From Roseovarius salincola (GTDB lineage: Bacteria > Pseudomonadota > Alphaproteobacteria > Rhodobacterales > Rhodobacteraceae), in assembly GCF_026891095.1 (NCBI RefSeq), contig NZ_JAPTNL010000002.1:62001-126000 (forward strand): DNA of 64,000 nt. Reading direction: 5' to 3'. The notes under the pieces were generated by a model that was given only the letters and a program-made list of their open reading frames with translations, was not told the DNA's origin and searched no databases. Shown one piece after another: positions 1 to 8,869 of this stretch; position 1 is the stretch's first letter; each line of letters begins with the position of its first letter. The translations under genes and the position numbers were made by a program.

Positions 1-1
1 C

Positions 2-679
2 GTGGATATCGATTTCCAGGTCGTGTGGAACATCCAGGATCCCGCGAAACTTCTGTTCAACATCCGTGATCCGCAGCTGACGGTGCGTGCGGTGTCCGAA
101 TCCGCCATGCGCGAGATCATCGCGGCATCGAACCTGGCACCGATCCTCAACCGCGACCGTGGCATCATCGCAGACACCGCGCGCGAGAATATCCAGGAAA
201 CGCTGGATGATTACGAAAGCGGCATCACCATCGTGCGTGTCAACCTTGACACCGCCGACCCGCCGGGCGCCGTGATCGACGCCTTCCGCGAGGTTCAGGC
301 CGCCGAACAGGAGCGCGACCGCCTGCAACGTCAGGCCGACGCCTATGCGAACCGTGTTCTGGCCGAAGCCAGGGGGGAAGCGGCACAGGTGATCGAAGTG
401 GCCGAGGGGTATCGCGCCCGCGTGGTCAACGAAGCCGTTGGTGAGGCCAGCCGCTTCATCGCCGTCGCGCAGGAGTTCAACACCGCGCCCGAGGTCACGC
501 AGCGCCGTCTCTATCTTGAGACGGTCGAGCGCACGCTTGGGCAGCTTGACAAGATCCTGATCGACGAAGCCACCGGGGCGGGCGAGAACGGACAGGGTCT
601 CGTGCCCTATCTGCCGCTTAATGAATTGCGCCGCAGTGGCGGTGCGTCCTCCAACACCAGCAACGGGGGCTCGAACTGA
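2..679 (+). CDS. hflK: HflK, C-terminal part (cut by window edge)
   Basis: This is the C-terminal ~225 residues of an SPFH/band-7 protein, the HflK subunit of the HflKC complex. HflKC is a membrane-anchored assembly that surrounds and modulates the FtsH protease. The visible part includes the end of the band-7 fold and the long alanine/glutamate/arginine-rich helix (roughly residues 95-165 of this fragment) that forms the cage wall, followed by a low-complexity Ser/Asn/Gly tail. The N-terminus and membrane anchor are outside the window, so the first GTG is not a real start. The stop codon overlaps the hflC start (TGATG), which indicates translational coupling. The identity rests on the fold and on the hflC neighbour. 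Confidence 0.93.
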   Translation: MDIDFQVVWNIQDPAKLLFNIRDPQLTVRAVSESAMREIIAASNLAPILNRDRGIIADTARENIQETLDDYESGITIVRVNLDTADPPGAVIDAFREVQAAEQERDRLQRQADAYANRVLAEARGEAAQVIEVAEGYRARVVNEAVGEASRFIAVAQEFNTAPEVTQRRLYLETVERTLGQLDKILIDEATGAGENGQGLVPYLPLNELRRSGGASSNTSNGGSN

Positions 680-1722
680 TGCGTAAATCCGCACTTCTTC
701 TGCCGATCGTGGTCATCGCCATCATCGGCGGCCTGTCCTCGGTCTTCATCGTGGACGAGCGCGAGAAAGCGCTTGTCCTGCAATTCGGTCAGATCCGCCA
801 GGTGGTCGAGGAACCGGGCCTCGGGTTCAAGATCCCGATCATCCAGGAGGTCGTGAGATATGACGACCGGATCCTGTCCTTTGACACCGACACGATCGAG
901 GTCACGCCTTCGGATGATCGCCGACTGGTGGTCGATGCCTTCGCCCGCTACCGCATCGCCAATGTGGTGCAATTCCGCCAGGCCGTCGGCGTGGGCGGTA
1001 TCCGCGCCGCCGAGGACCGCCTTTCGTCGATCCTCAACGCACAGATCCGCGAGGTTCTGGGTGCCGATCAGGTGACATCGGATACGATCCTGTCGCCGCA
1101 ACGGGGCGATCTGGCGCGGCGTATCCGCGCACAGGCCCGCACCAGTGCCGAAGGCCTTGGGCTGGAAATCGTCGACGTCCGGCTGAAGCAGACCAACCTG
1201 CCGCAGCAGAACCTTGACGCGACCTTCGCCCGGATGCGCGCCGAGCGCGAACGCGAGGCCGCAGACGAGATCGCCCGCGGTAACGAGGCCGCTCAGCGCG
1301 TGCGCGCCGCTGCGGACCGGACCGTGGTTGAAACCGTGTCGAAAGCCGAGCGGGAGGCCGAGATCACCCGCGGTGAGGCCGATGCCGAACGTAACCGGAT
1401 CTATGCCGAAGCCTTTGGAAAGAATCCCGAGTTCTTCGCCTTCTACCGCTCGCTCTCGGCGATGGAGCGGTCGCTCAATTCGGAGAACACGACGCTGGTT
1501 TTCTCGCCCGACAGCGAATTCCTGTCCGAGTTGTTCAACTCGGTGCGGGCCGATGGTCTGAGGGAGGTGGACATCGATGATATCGATATCGACAGCCTGC
1601 GCGACATGGCGCCTGAATCCGAGATTTCGCCCGATCTGCCCGAGGCCGAGCGCGAGCGGCTGGAAGAGGACGAGCGCCTGCAGCAGATCGACAACGACAA
1701 CGACTCAGAGGCGTCCAATTGA
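679..1722 (+). CDS. hflC: HflC, regulator of the FtsH protease
   Basis: A 347-residue SPFH/band-7 protein with one N-terminal membrane segment (about residues 4-25) and the rest periplasmic, as expected for HflC. The motif VDEREKALVLQFG directly after the anchor and the long Arg/Glu/Ala-rich helix in the second half are typical. With HflK it modulates membrane-protein degradation by FtsH. The acidic C-terminal tail, rich in Glu and Asp and ending in Asn/Ser, is longer than in enterobacterial HflC. The start codon overlaps the hflK stop, and the stop overlaps the next gene, so hflK-hflC-DUF2065 form one operon. Confidence 0.95.
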   Translation: MRKSALLLPIVVIAIIGGLSSVFIVDEREKALVLQFGQIRQVVEEPGLGFKIPIIQEVVRYDDRILSFDTDTIEVTPSDDRRLVVDAFARYRIANVVQFRQAVGVGGIRAAEDRLSSILNAQIREVLGADQVTSDTILSPQRGDLARRIRAQARTSAEGLGLEIVDVRLKQTNLPQQNLDATFARMRAEREREAADEIARGNEAAQRVRAAADRTVVETVSKAEREAEITRGEADAERNRIYAEAFGKNPEFFAFYRSLSAMERSLNSENTTLVFSPDSEFLSELFNSVRADGLREVDIDDIDIDSLRDMAPESEISPDLPEAERERLEEDERLQQIDNDNDSEASN

Positions 1723-1916
1723 TCGAGAATATCTTTCTGGCCCTCGGGCTGGTCTTGATCCTGGAGGGGCTGGTCTATGCGCTGGCCCCTTCGCTTGTGG
1801 AGCGATTCCTGATTGCGCTGAGTGCCCTGTCGGAAGACAATCGCAGGCTTATGGGGCTTGTCGCGATGGCGATCGGGCTGGTTATGGTCTGGGCGGCGAA
1901 AACGCTCGGCGCTTGA
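1719..1916 (+). CDS. DUF2065 small membrane protein
   Basis: A 65-residue protein with two predicted transmembrane helices (about residues 4-24 and 43-60) separated by a short charged turn with a SEDNRR motif. This is the layout of the DUF2065 family, which commonly follows hflC in proteobacteria. The start is TTG, embedded in the hflC stop codon (TTGA overlap), so it is translated as part of the hflKC operon. The molecular function is unknown. An accessory role in the HflKC/FtsH complex is only an inference from this linkage. Confidence 0.85.
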   Translation: MIENIFLALGLVLILEGLVYALAPSLVERFLIALSALSEDNRRLMGLVAMAIGLVMVWAAKTLGA

Positions 1917-2067
1917 TTTCCGGCTCACTTGAGCTTCACATGAACGTGACAGCGGGTTGCGCGCGTTTTGCGTTTGCGCCCGAAGCACCTACATGCATGT
2001 CAGAACAGCGCAGGCGTCAAGGCGTTTTGCAGATGCCCCAACGGACAATGGCAAGGAGACGATCCCA

Positions 2068-3540
2068 GTGACAGCCCAATCCGCAACAGCTTCAAATCGA
2101 CAATCCGGCGCGCTGCGCGCGCTTTGGGTGACGGCGCTGACCATGGCGCTGATCATCGCGCAGGCGCTGGTGGCGCAGGCGCGGCCCGAGAGTTTCTCGG
2201 ACCTGGTCGACAAGGTCAGCCCGGCGGTGGTGAACATCACCACATCTACCGTGGTGGCGCAGGGCACAGGCCCGTCGCCCATCGTGCCCGAGGGCTCGCC
2301 TTTCGAGGATTTCTTCCGCGAATTCCGTGATCGCAGCGGCCAGGGAGACCGGCCGCGACGCAGCTCGGCGCTTGGTTCGGGCTTCGTCATCTCGGAGGAT
2401 GGCTTCGTGGTGACCAACAACCACGTCATCGAATCCGCCGACGAGATCATCATCGAATTTTTCTCGGGCAAGGAGTTGGTCGCCGAAGTCGTCGGCACCG
2501 ACCCCAAGACCGACATCGCGCTGTTGAAGGTGGAGACCGACGAGCCGCTGCCCTTTGTCACCTTCGGCGACAGCGACACGGCACGCGTCGGGGATTGGGT
2601 CATGGCGATGGGCAATCCGCTGGGACAGGGTTTCTCGGCCAGTGCGGGGATCGTTTCAGCCCGCAATCGCGCGCTCAGCGGTACCTATGACGATTACATC
2701 CAGACCGACGCCGCGATCAACCGTGGCAACTCGGGCGGGCCACTGTTCAACATGGACGCGCAGGTGATCGGGGTGAACACCGCGATCCTGTCGCCGACCG
2801 GTGGCTCGATCGGTATCGGCTTTTCGATGGCGTCGAATGTGGTGACGCGGGTGATCGACCAGCTCAAGGAGTTCGGCGAGACGCGGCGCGGCTGGCTGGG
2901 TGTGCGCATCCAGGACGTGACTGACGACGTGGCCGAGGCGATCGGCCTTGAAGAGGTGCGCGGCGCATTGGTGACCGACGTGCCCGAAGGCCCCGCCGCC
3001 GAGGGCGGAATGAAGGCCGGTGACGTGATCCTGAGCTTTGACGGCAAACCGGTTCAGGATACGCGCGAGCTGGTTCGCCGGGTCGGCAATACCGAGGTCG
3101 GCAAGGCCGTCCGGGTGAGGGTGTTCCGCGACGGCAAGACCCAGTCGCTGAAGATCACGCTGGGACGGCGCGAAGAGGCCGAAGGCGCGGTGCCTGCGGC
3201 CCAGGTCGAGGAGGACAATGGCGGGGAAGCCTCCAGCCAGGAGATCCTCGGCCTGACGATCAGCCCGCTTGACGACGAGCTGCGCGATCAACTGGAGCTG
3301 GATGACAACGCGACCGGACTGGTGGTGACCGATGTCGACAACCTGTCGGAGGCCTATGAAAAGGGCGTGCGCGCAGGCGATCTGATCACCGAGGTCGGGC
3401 AACAGCAAGTGACCAGCATGAGCGATCTTGAGGACCGCATCGCCGAGGCCCGCGAGGCCGGGCGCAAGTCCATCCTGCTGTTGGTGCGCCGCGCTGGCGA
3501 GCCGCGCTTCGTGGCGCTGCCGGTCGAAACCGGCGAGTGA
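2068..3540 (+). CDS. degP: DegP/Do-family periplasmic serine protease
   Basis: A 490-residue HtrA/DegP-type protease and chaperone of the periplasm. Counting from the GTG at 2068, an N-terminal signal/anchor segment lies at about residues 18-37. The chymotrypsin-like catalytic triad is complete: His119 (in TNNHVIE), Asp149 (in KTDIALL) and Ser222 (in GNSGGP). Two PDZ domains follow, at about 270-365 and 385-485. The GTG is preferred because AAGGAGA precedes it by about ten bases, whereas upstream in-frame starts lack a ribosome binding site. It lies 150 bases after the hflKC operon and is followed by a strong terminator. The clustering fits envelope protein quality control. Confidence 0.94.
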   Translation: MTAQSATASNRQSGALRALWVTALTMALIIAQALVAQARPESFSDLVDKVSPAVVNITTSTVVAQGTGPSPIVPEGSPFEDFFREFRDRSGQGDRPRRSSALGSGFVISEDGFVVTNNHVIESADEIIIEFFSGKELVAEVVGTDPKTDIALLKVETDEPLPFVTFGDSDTARVGDWVMAMGNPLGQGFSASAGIVSARNRALSGTYDDYIQTDAAINRGNSGGPLFNMDAQVIGVNTAILSPTGGSIGIGFSMASNVVTRVIDQLKEFGETRRGWLGVRIQDVTDDVAEAIGLEEVRGALVTDVPEGPAAEGGMKAGDVILSFDGKPVQDTRELVRRVGNTEVGKAVRVRVFRDGKTQSLKITLGRREEAEGAVPAAQVEEDNGGEASSQEILGLTISPLDDELRDQLELDDNATGLVVTDVDNLSEAYEKGVRAGDLITEVGQQQVTSMSDLEDRIAEAREAGRKSILLLVRRAGEPRFVALPVETGE

Positions 3541-3573
3541 CGCCGCGCTCGGAAATCGGGCAAGCAAAGGTCA

Positions 3574-3602
3574 GGGCGCCCTTGCCAGGGCGCCCTTTTT
3601 CG
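3574..3602 (+). terminator. Rho-independent terminator after degP
   Basis: Two copies of GGGCGCCC (3574-3581 and 3588-3595) separated by six bases form a GC-only hairpin, followed directly by TTTTT. It lies 34 bases after the degP stop codon, between degP and the convergent DUF1643 gene. Confidence 0.9.
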
Positions 3603-3624
3603 TGGCCGGGGGCCAACCGCGCGG

Positions 3625-4185
3625 TCAGACCGGCAGCGGGAAATCCATGAGCGCCGTGTCCTTGCGCAGGTAAAGCGGATGCTTGGCCGATCCGTCCTGA
3701 TTGAGGCCAAGGCATTTCAGCGGCTTGCCGGTCGCGACCATCGCGCCGATCACGTCCTGCACCACGGGCCGGAAGCGTTTGTGCAGCTTGCCATAGGCCA
3801 TGACGATCAGCTCGGATTCCTGCGCCATTTCAAGCAGAGCGGGAATATTGGCGGGGCTGCAGGCGGCCGCCGGATCGGCGGGGATGTCGCGCGGCGAGGT
3901 TGCGCGCCAGTCGAGCATGTTGCCCTTGAGATAGCGGGTGAAGCCCCAATCGCGGGCAAAGATCAGTTCGCGGTGGCAGGTGGGATCGGAAACTTCGGCA
4001 GCGGCGACCGAGGGGTTCATGCCGATGAACAGCACGGCGCGGGGGGTGGTGCCCGCTGGTGTCCAGTCACGCGTCAGCGATTGGCGGTAGCGCCCGCATT
4101 CCGAAAAGCTGGCGCCGCCGATCACCCCGTCGGGCAGCTTGAGGCGCACCTTGCCGCCGGGATCATGCGCGCCGGCGCCGCTCAT
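3625..4185 (-). CDS. DUF1643 domain protein
   Basis: A 186-residue protein matching the DUF1643 family: an N-terminal YRxSLTRxW-like strand, a central FIGMNPSVA motif (around residue 50) and a [15 protein letters not shown] stretch, a family pattern reminiscent of uracil-DNA-glycosylase-like folds. The function is unknown. The ATG at 4185 overlaps the truB stop codon (ATGA), which fixes the start and implies coupling to truB. A longer in-frame extension exists inside truB but is not supported. It ends facing the degP terminator. Confidence 0.85.
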   Translation of the reverse strand: MSGAGAHDPGGKVRLKLPDGVIGGASFSECGRYRQSLTRDWTPAGTTPRAVLFIGMNPSVAAAEVSDPTCHRELIFARDWGFTRYLKGNMLDWRATSPRDIPADPAAACSPANIPALLEMAQESELIVMAYGKLHKRFRPVVQDVIGAMVATGKPLKCLGLNQDGSAKHPLYLRKDTALMDFPLPV

Positions 4186-5087
4186 TGGTTGAAGACGCGG
4201 CTTGGATGCAGCTCGCCCGCCTTGAAGCGGCCCACGGCGACGGCCCGCCCGTCGTGAGAGGCCCAGCATTCCTCGCCATATTCCACGTCGCTTGCGATCA
4301 CCATGCCGGGATTGCCATTCCTGAGCCGCGCCAGCCCCACATCGGTGCAGCGCACCTGGGGCAGATCGTCGAGCCCCTCTTCGAGGGGGCGGATGTGGCT
4401 GTCGAGTTCGGGCGAATGGGCCAGCGCGTCGATCTGGTCGAGCGTCAGCCCGTCCTCGGCGCGAAACGGCCCCGACCAGATACGGCGCAGCCGGGTCACA
4501 TGGCCGAAACAGCCCAGCGCCGCGCCCAGATCGCGGGCGATGGCGCGCACATAGCCGCCCTTGCCGCAGGTCATCGTCAGAACGACATGATCGGGATCGG
4601 GGCGATCCAGCATCACCAGTTCCTCGACCCAGAGGGGGCGGGGTTCGACCTCGAAATCCTCGCCGTCGCGGGCCAGCTTATAGGCGCGCTGCCCGTCGAT
4701 CTTGACGGCCGAATATTTGGGCGGGACCTGCATGATCTCGCCGACGAAGGCGTGCAGCGCTTCCTTGATGGCGTCATCATCGGGGCGCGTTTCACTGGAG
4801 GCGATCACCTCGCCTTCGGCGTCGTCGGTATTGGTGGCCTGACCCAGCCGGACGGTGAATTCGTAGGCCTTGAGCGCGTCGGTGACATAGGGGACGGTCT
4901 TGGTCGCCTCGCCCAGCGCCACGGCCAGAACGCCTGTCGCCTCGGGATCGAGCGTGCCGGCATGGCCCGCCTTCCTGGCCTGCAAGGCCCAGCGCACCTT
5001 GTTCACGACCGCTGTCGAGGTCATCCCCGCAGGCTTGTCCACGATCAGCCAGCCGGAAATATCGCGCCCCTTGCGTTTGCGTGCCAT
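4182..5087 (-). CDS. truB: tRNA pseudouridine(55) synthase TruB
   Basis: A 301-residue TruB, which isomerises U55 in the T-loop of tRNAs. The catalytic motif GHAGTLDP carries the nucleophile Asp47. The conserved KPAGMTS and QxPPxYSAxK motifs are present, as is a C-terminal PUA-like extension. The ATG at 5087 is chosen because a purine-rich AGAAAGG precedes it; the longer reading frame upstream runs into non-conserved sequence. It lies downstream of rbfA and the phosphodiester-glycosidase-like gene on the same strand, in the common rbfA-truB arrangement. The stop overlaps the start of the DUF1643 gene. Confidence 0.96.
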   Translation of the reverse strand: MARKRKGRDISGWLIVDKPAGMTSTAVVNKVRWALQARKAGHAGTLDPEATGVLAVALGEATKTVPYVTDALKAYEFTVRLGQATNTDDAEGEVIASSETRPDDDAIKEALHAFVGEIMQVPPKYSAVKIDGQRAYKLARDGEDFEVEPRPLWVEELVMLDRPDPDHVVLTMTCGKGGYVRAIARDLGAALGCFGHVTRLRRIWSGPFRAEDGLTLDQIDALAHSPELDSHIRPLEEGLDDLPQVRCTDVGLARLRNGNPGMVIASDVEYGEECWASHDGRAVAVGRFKAGELHPSRVFNQ

Positions 5088-5142
5088 GCTCGTGCCTTTC
5101 TGCCCGGTGAAGGCGGCGGCGTAGCCCAAGCCCCGCGCGCTG

Positions 5143-5886
5143 TCAATTCGCCCCGTGCCGGACCACACCCACCACCGGCCCCATCGGGAAGCCCCCGTCA
5201 TGACGCCCGATGGCAGGCGCATAGAGGCGCGAGACGTTGCCGTCGAGGTAAAGCGCCTGCGGCGTCTTGAGCACGTCGCGAAACAGCGTGGCGAATTGAT
5301 GGAAGCTCACCGGCGCCTGCGAGATCGCGAACCAGAGCGTCTGGCCGTCCGCCGAGCTGCCCACCGCGTTGCGCCGATAGCGGCTGTCGCTGTCGCGCAG
5401 GAAGCGCGGATGCAGCGCGCCGTCGATCACCAGCATCGGCCCGGACTGGGTGGCAAAGCGGCATGCGGGCGGATCGTCGGTGAAGCGCAGGGTCTCGATC
5501 ACGTCGGCACGCCCGTCGCGAATGCACAGGATGCCGTTGGGCAAAAGCCCGAAATTGCCCGGCCCAGCCGAGGTGACGACCGGGGCAAGGGTCTCGCCCT
5601 CTTCGACATAAAGCCCGACCGGGCTGCGATCGGTGTGATACATCCCGGCATTCATGCCAAAGGCGAGGCGCGCGTCATCAGCGCCCAGCATCCTGTCGAT
5701 ATTGTCGAAACTGGCAAGCGGTTTGCCGGTGCTGTCGTCGCGCAAGAACAGCCTCAGGTCCGCGTCGGCGACATCGACGCGGCAGATGGTGAAAGCCTCG
5801 CCTTCATGGTCGCGCGTGCTGCATTCCACCGCAGCGGCGGGCATGGCGGCGGCACCCGCCCAGAGGGCCACGCAGAGGCGAAGCAT
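5143..5886 (-). CDS. secreted phosphodiester glycosidase-like (NAGPA/DUF2233) protein
   Basis: A 247-residue protein with an N-terminal signal peptide (about residues 1-18, ending near AAA) followed by a domain of the phosphodiester glycosidase type (NAGPA family, earlier DUF2233). Diagnostic stretches are [34 protein letters not shown] and [13 protein letters not shown] near the C-terminus. The family includes enzymes that hydrolyse sugar-phosphodiester links, but the substrate cannot be deduced here. The ATG at 5886 lies one base after the rbfA stop and has GAAGG upstream; a start 15 bases earlier, overlapping rbfA, is also possible. It sits between rbfA and truB, which is an unusual place for an exported enzyme. 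Confidence 0.85.
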   Translation of the reverse strand: MLRLCVALWAGAAAMPAAAVECSTRDHEGEAFTICRVDVADADLRLFLRDDSTGKPLASFDNIDRMLGADDARLAFGMNAGMYHTDRSPVGLYVEEGETLAPVVTSAGPGNFGLLPNGILCIRDGRADVIETLRFTDDPPACRFATQSGPMLVIDGALHPRFLRDSDSRYRRNAVGSSADGQTLWFAISQAPVSFHQFATLFRDVLKTPQALYLDGNVSRLYAPAIGRHDGGFPMGPVVGVVRHGAN

Positions 5887-5887
5887 G

Positions 5888-6292
5888 TCAGCCTTCGACA
5901 TCCCGGCGCACCTTGTCCTGCGCAAAGAGCCTTCGGGTTTCATCCATCCGGTCGAATGTCTCGTCGATGCGGAAACGCAGGTCGGGCGCGTATTTCAGAT
6001 CCAGCTTCTTGCCCACCATGCGGCGCAGTTCGCCCTTGTTGCGGGCAAGGAAGGCGATGGCGTCTTCCTGCCCCTCGCCGCCAAGCGGCAGCACATAGGC
6101 GGTGGCGACCTTGAGGTCGGGGGATACGCGCACTTCGCCGACCGTCACCGAAAGACGGTTGAGTTCGGGATCATGCACGTCGCCGCGCATCAGAACCTCG
6201 GACAGGGTGCGCCGGATCAGTTCGCCGACGCGAAGCTGGCGTTGCGACGGCCCGGATCCTTCGTGAAACTTGTTTCTGGCCATGACCCGCAT
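5888..6292 (-). CDS. rbfA: 30S ribosome-binding factor RbfA
   Basis: A 134-residue RbfA, a KH-like cold-shock protein that binds the 30S subunit during late 16S rRNA maturation. Seen are the N-terminal [17 protein letters not shown] helix, the acidic DPEL motif before the first core strand, the [12 protein letters not shown] strand and the [14 protein letters not shown]-terminal segment. The start may be the ATG at 6292 or the one at 6283 (nine bases later). It heads a minus-strand run with the phosphodiester-glycosidase-like gene, truB and DUF1643, and is divergent from dapB. Confidence 0.95.
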   Translation of the reverse strand: MRVMARNKFHEGSGPSQRQLRVGELIRRTLSEVLMRGDVHDPELNRLSVTVGEVRVSPDLKVATAYVLPLGGEGQEDAIAFLARNKGELRRMVGKKLDLKYAPDLRFRIDETFDRMDETRRLFAQDKVRRDVEG

Positions 6293-6398
6293 CTAATCGC
6301 TTCGCGCTGCTTTGCCAAGATCAATGCGCGCAGTTGCCCATTGTGCGATGCCCCTGCCACGGGCTACACAGCGCCGGACATTCGCAGGAGGCCGCGAC

Positions 6399-7217
6399 AT
6401 GACAGATCTGCCGGGTATCGTGGTGACGGGCGCATCGGGGCGCATGGGCCAGATGCTGATCCGCACCGTTCTGGAAAGCGACCGCGCCAGGCTGGCCGGG
6501 GCGCTGGAGCGCAAGGGCCATGACTGGATCGGCAAGGACGTCGGCGAGGCGATGGGCGGCACGGCGATCGGGATCAGCGTGACCGACGATCCGCTGGAGG
6601 CGCTGTCGCGCGCCCATGCGGTGATCGATTTCACCGCGCCTGCAGCAACGGTGGAATTCGCCGGACTGGCGGCGCAGGCGCGCTGCGTGCATGTGATCGG
6701 CACCACCGGCCTTACGGGTGATGACATCGACAAGATCGACGCCGCCGCACGCCATGCCACGATCATCCGCGCCGGAAACATGAGCCTTGGCGTCAACCTG
6801 TTGGTGCAACTGACCAGGAAGGTCGCCGCCGCGCTGGACGAGGATTACGATATCGAGGTGATCGAAGCGCATCACAATCAGAAGGTCGATGCGCCCTCGG
6901 GTACCGCCCTGATGCTGGGCGAGGCCGCCGCCGAGGGGCGGGGCGTGCGCCTTGAGAGCGTCGAGGACCGGGGCCGCGACGGGATCACCGGCAAGCGCAC
7001 GCGCGGGCATATCGGGTTTTCGGCGATACGGGGCGGCGATATCGTGGGCGAACATGACGTGATGTTCGCCGCGATGGGCGAGCGGGTGATCCTGCGCCAT
7101 GTCGCCACCGACCGGGCGGTCTTTGCGCGCGGCGCGCTGAAGGCGGCGTTGTGGGGTCAGGGCCGCAAGCCGGGCGCCTATGACATGCTGGATGTGCTGG
7201 GCCTCAAGGAAGCCTGA
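6399..7217 (+). CDS. dapB: 4-hydroxy-tetrahydrodipicolinate reductase DapB
   Basis: A 272-residue DapB, the NAD(P)H-dependent reductase of the lysine/diaminopimelate pathway. The N-terminal Rossmann motif is [10 protein letters not shown]; the C-terminal catalytic region carries [15 protein letters not shown], with the His and Lys residues used in substrate binding and protonation. The start at 6399 is fixed by an AGGAGG ribosome binding site eight bases upstream; the reading frame continues further 5' without family similarity. It is divergent from rbfA. The cytoplasmic product supplies meso-DAP for peptidoglycan and lysine. Confidence 0.97.
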   Translation: MTDLPGIVVTGASGRMGQMLIRTVLESDRARLAGALERKGHDWIGKDVGEAMGGTAIGISVTDDPLEALSRAHAVIDFTAPAATVEFAGLAAQARCVHVIGTTGLTGDDIDKIDAAARHATIIRAGNMSLGVNLLVQLTRKVAAALDEDYDIEVIEAHHNQKVDAPSGTALMLGEAAAEGRGVRLESVEDRGRDGITGKRTRGHIGFSAIRGGDIVGEHDVMFAAMGERVILRHVATDRAVFARGALKAALWGQGRKPGAYDMLDVLGLKEA

Positions 7218-7226
7218 GCGCACCGT

Positions 7227-7406
7227 TCAGAAATCGATGGCGAGGCCCTTTTTCTCCCAATCGCCATAGCGCACTGGCTCCAGCCCCTCGCGGCGGCCGC
7301 CAAGTTCCTTGGGCAACTCGGTTTCGGCGGCGTTGCGGCGGCGCTCTTCGGCTTCGGCCAGGGCGCGGATGGCTTCGGGCGGGAGATCGCGTTTGGGGTC
7401 GGTCAT
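7227..7406 (-). CDS. SDHAF4-like DUF1674 protein (succinate dehydrogenase assembly)
   Basis: A 59-residue gene shorter than most ORF-calling cut-offs. Translation gives an N-terminal LPPEAIRALAEAEERR helix and the C-terminal signature of the DUF1674/SDHAF4 family: PKELGGR, GLEPVRYGDWE and a terminal KGLAIDF. In mitochondria this family assists flavinylated SdhA during complex II assembly, and in alphaproteobacteria it is a small conserved protein. AAGGA lies nine bases before the ATG. It is convergent with dapB (nine bases between stop codons) and divergent from rsmB. The assignment rests on the signature motif; a role in complex II here is inference from the family. Confidence 0.9.
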   Translation of the reverse strand: MTDPKRDLPPEAIRALAEAEERRRNAAETELPKELGGRREGLEPVRYGDWEKKGLAIDF

Positions 7407-7473
7407 CGTCGGGCTTCCTTTGGTGCTTGAGCCTTGATATATGCCCGCATTGCCCCCGAGCCAAGGATTTCCG

Positions 7474-8757
7474 ATGTCACAGCCCGCCCCGTCCGCCCGC
7501 CGCAGCGCTGTTCACCTGCTGGATCAGGTGATGGGCGAAGGGCGGTTGATGTCCGACATGATCGGCTCTGGCGCGCTGGACCGGCTTGAACCGGCGGACC
7601 GCGCCCGCGCGCAGCGATTGGCAAGCGACACCTTGCGCGGGCTGGAACGGGCCGACCGGCTGCTGCAACGCCATCTGCGCAAGCCGCCGCCGCTGCATGT
7701 GTTCAACATCCTGCGCCTCGGCACGGTCGAGCTTTGCACGGGAGGCGATGCGCATGGGGTGGTCAACGATCTTGTGGGGATCGTCGGCAGTCACAAACGG
7801 TATGGCAACCTCAAGGGGCTGATCAACGCGGTGCTGCGCAAGATCGCCGATGACGGGATGAAGACGTGGAACGATCTGCGCGTGCCACGCCTGCGCCGCT
7901 GGCTGCGTGAGCCGCTGATCGCCGCTTGGGGCGCGGGGCCGGTCGGGGCGATGGAGCGGGCGCATTTCGCGGGCGCGCCGCTGGACCTGACGGCCAAGGG
8001 GGATGCGGGTGAACTGCTGACCATGCTTGGCGCGGGGACACTGTTGCCGACCGGGAGTGTGCGGCTGTCGGATGCGGGTCAGGTCTCGGCCCTGCCCGGT
8101 TTTGATGCTGGCGCTTGGTGGGTGCAGGACACCGCCGCCGCGATCCCGGCGCGGGTGCTGGCGCCACAGCCGGGGGAAAGTGTGCTGGATCTTTGCGCGG
8201 CGCCGGGTGGCAAGACATTGCAGCTGGCGGCGGCGGGGGCGGATGTGACTGCGCTCGACATCTCCGAAAAGCGCATGGCGCGGGTGCGCGAGAACCTCGC
8301 GCGCTGCGGGCTTACGGCGCGGTGCGAGATCGGCGACGCGCTGGATCATGCGGGCGGCCCCTATGACGCGGTGCTGCTGGATGCGCCCTGTTCGGCGACC
8401 GGCACGATCCGGCGTCATCCCGACCTGCCCTTTGCCAAGGATGGCGCCGAGTTCGCGGCGCTGATCGCGTTGCAGTCGGCCATGATCGACCACGCGCTGA
8501 CATTGCTCAAACCCGGCGGGCGGCTGGTGTTCTGCACCTGCTCGCTGTTGCCTGACGAAGGCGAATGCCAGGTCGAGGAGGCCTGCGCACGCCACCCGGG
8601 GCTGAGCGTGGAGCGCGCGGCGCTGGACCTGCCGGGGATCGCACCCGAGTGGATCACCGAAGAGGGCGGGCTGCGCCTGCGCCCCGATTACTGGCCCGAA
8701 ATCGGCGGCATGGACGGGTTCTATATTGCCAGCCTGCGTCTGGACGCCGGGGCCTGA
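7474..8757 (+). CDS. rsmB: 16S rRNA (cytosine-967-C5)-methyltransferase RsmB-like
   Basis: A 427-residue RNA m5C methyltransferase of the RsmB/Fmu type. An N-terminal NusB-like helical domain (about residues 5-130) is followed by the SAM-dependent methyltransferase domain with CAAPGGKTLQLA (motif I), DAPCSATGTIRRHPD (motif IV, with the Cys that releases product) and CTCSLLPDEGE (motif VI, with the catalytic Cys). The start at 7474 is preferred for its AAGGA upstream and because the conserved domain begins immediately. It precedes a heparinase-like gene and purH. A related tRNA or rRNA m5C specificity cannot be excluded from sequence alone. Confidence 0.92.
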   Translation: MSQPAPSARRSAVHLLDQVMGEGRLMSDMIGSGALDRLEPADRARAQRLASDTLRGLERADRLLQRHLRKPPPLHVFNILRLGTVELCTGGDAHGVVNDLVGIVGSHKRYGNLKGLINAVLRKIADDGMKTWNDLRVPRLRRWLREPLIAAWGAGPVGAMERAHFAGAPLDLTAKGDAGELLTMLGAGTLLPTGSVRLSDAGQVSALPGFDAGAWWVQDTAAAIPARVLAPQPGESVLDLCAAPGGKTLQLAAAGADVTALDISEKRMARVRENLARCGLTARCEIGDALDHAGGPYDAVLLDAPCSATGTIRRHPDLPFAKDGAEFAALIALQSAMIDHALTLLKPGGRLVFCTCSLLPDEGECQVEEACARHPGLSVERAALDLPGIAPEWITEEGGLRLRPDYWPEIGGMDGFYIASLRLDAGA

Positions 8758-8869
8758 CCCGGCACAGGAAACCTTCTGCGCCTTGAGGCGGATTGCCCGG
8801 TGACTTGGCGGCGACGGGAAGCTATAGTGACTCCAACAACGCCAGGAAGAGCGTGCAGAGGCACGGCAT

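Noticed and set aside
4185..5270. Long plus-strand reading frame opposite truB (and similar long antisense frames opposite rsmB, gyrB, dnaA, ahcY and the TPR gene)
   Set aside because: These are high-GC shadow frames: the products lack any family motif while the opposite strand encodes a clearly recognisable gene.
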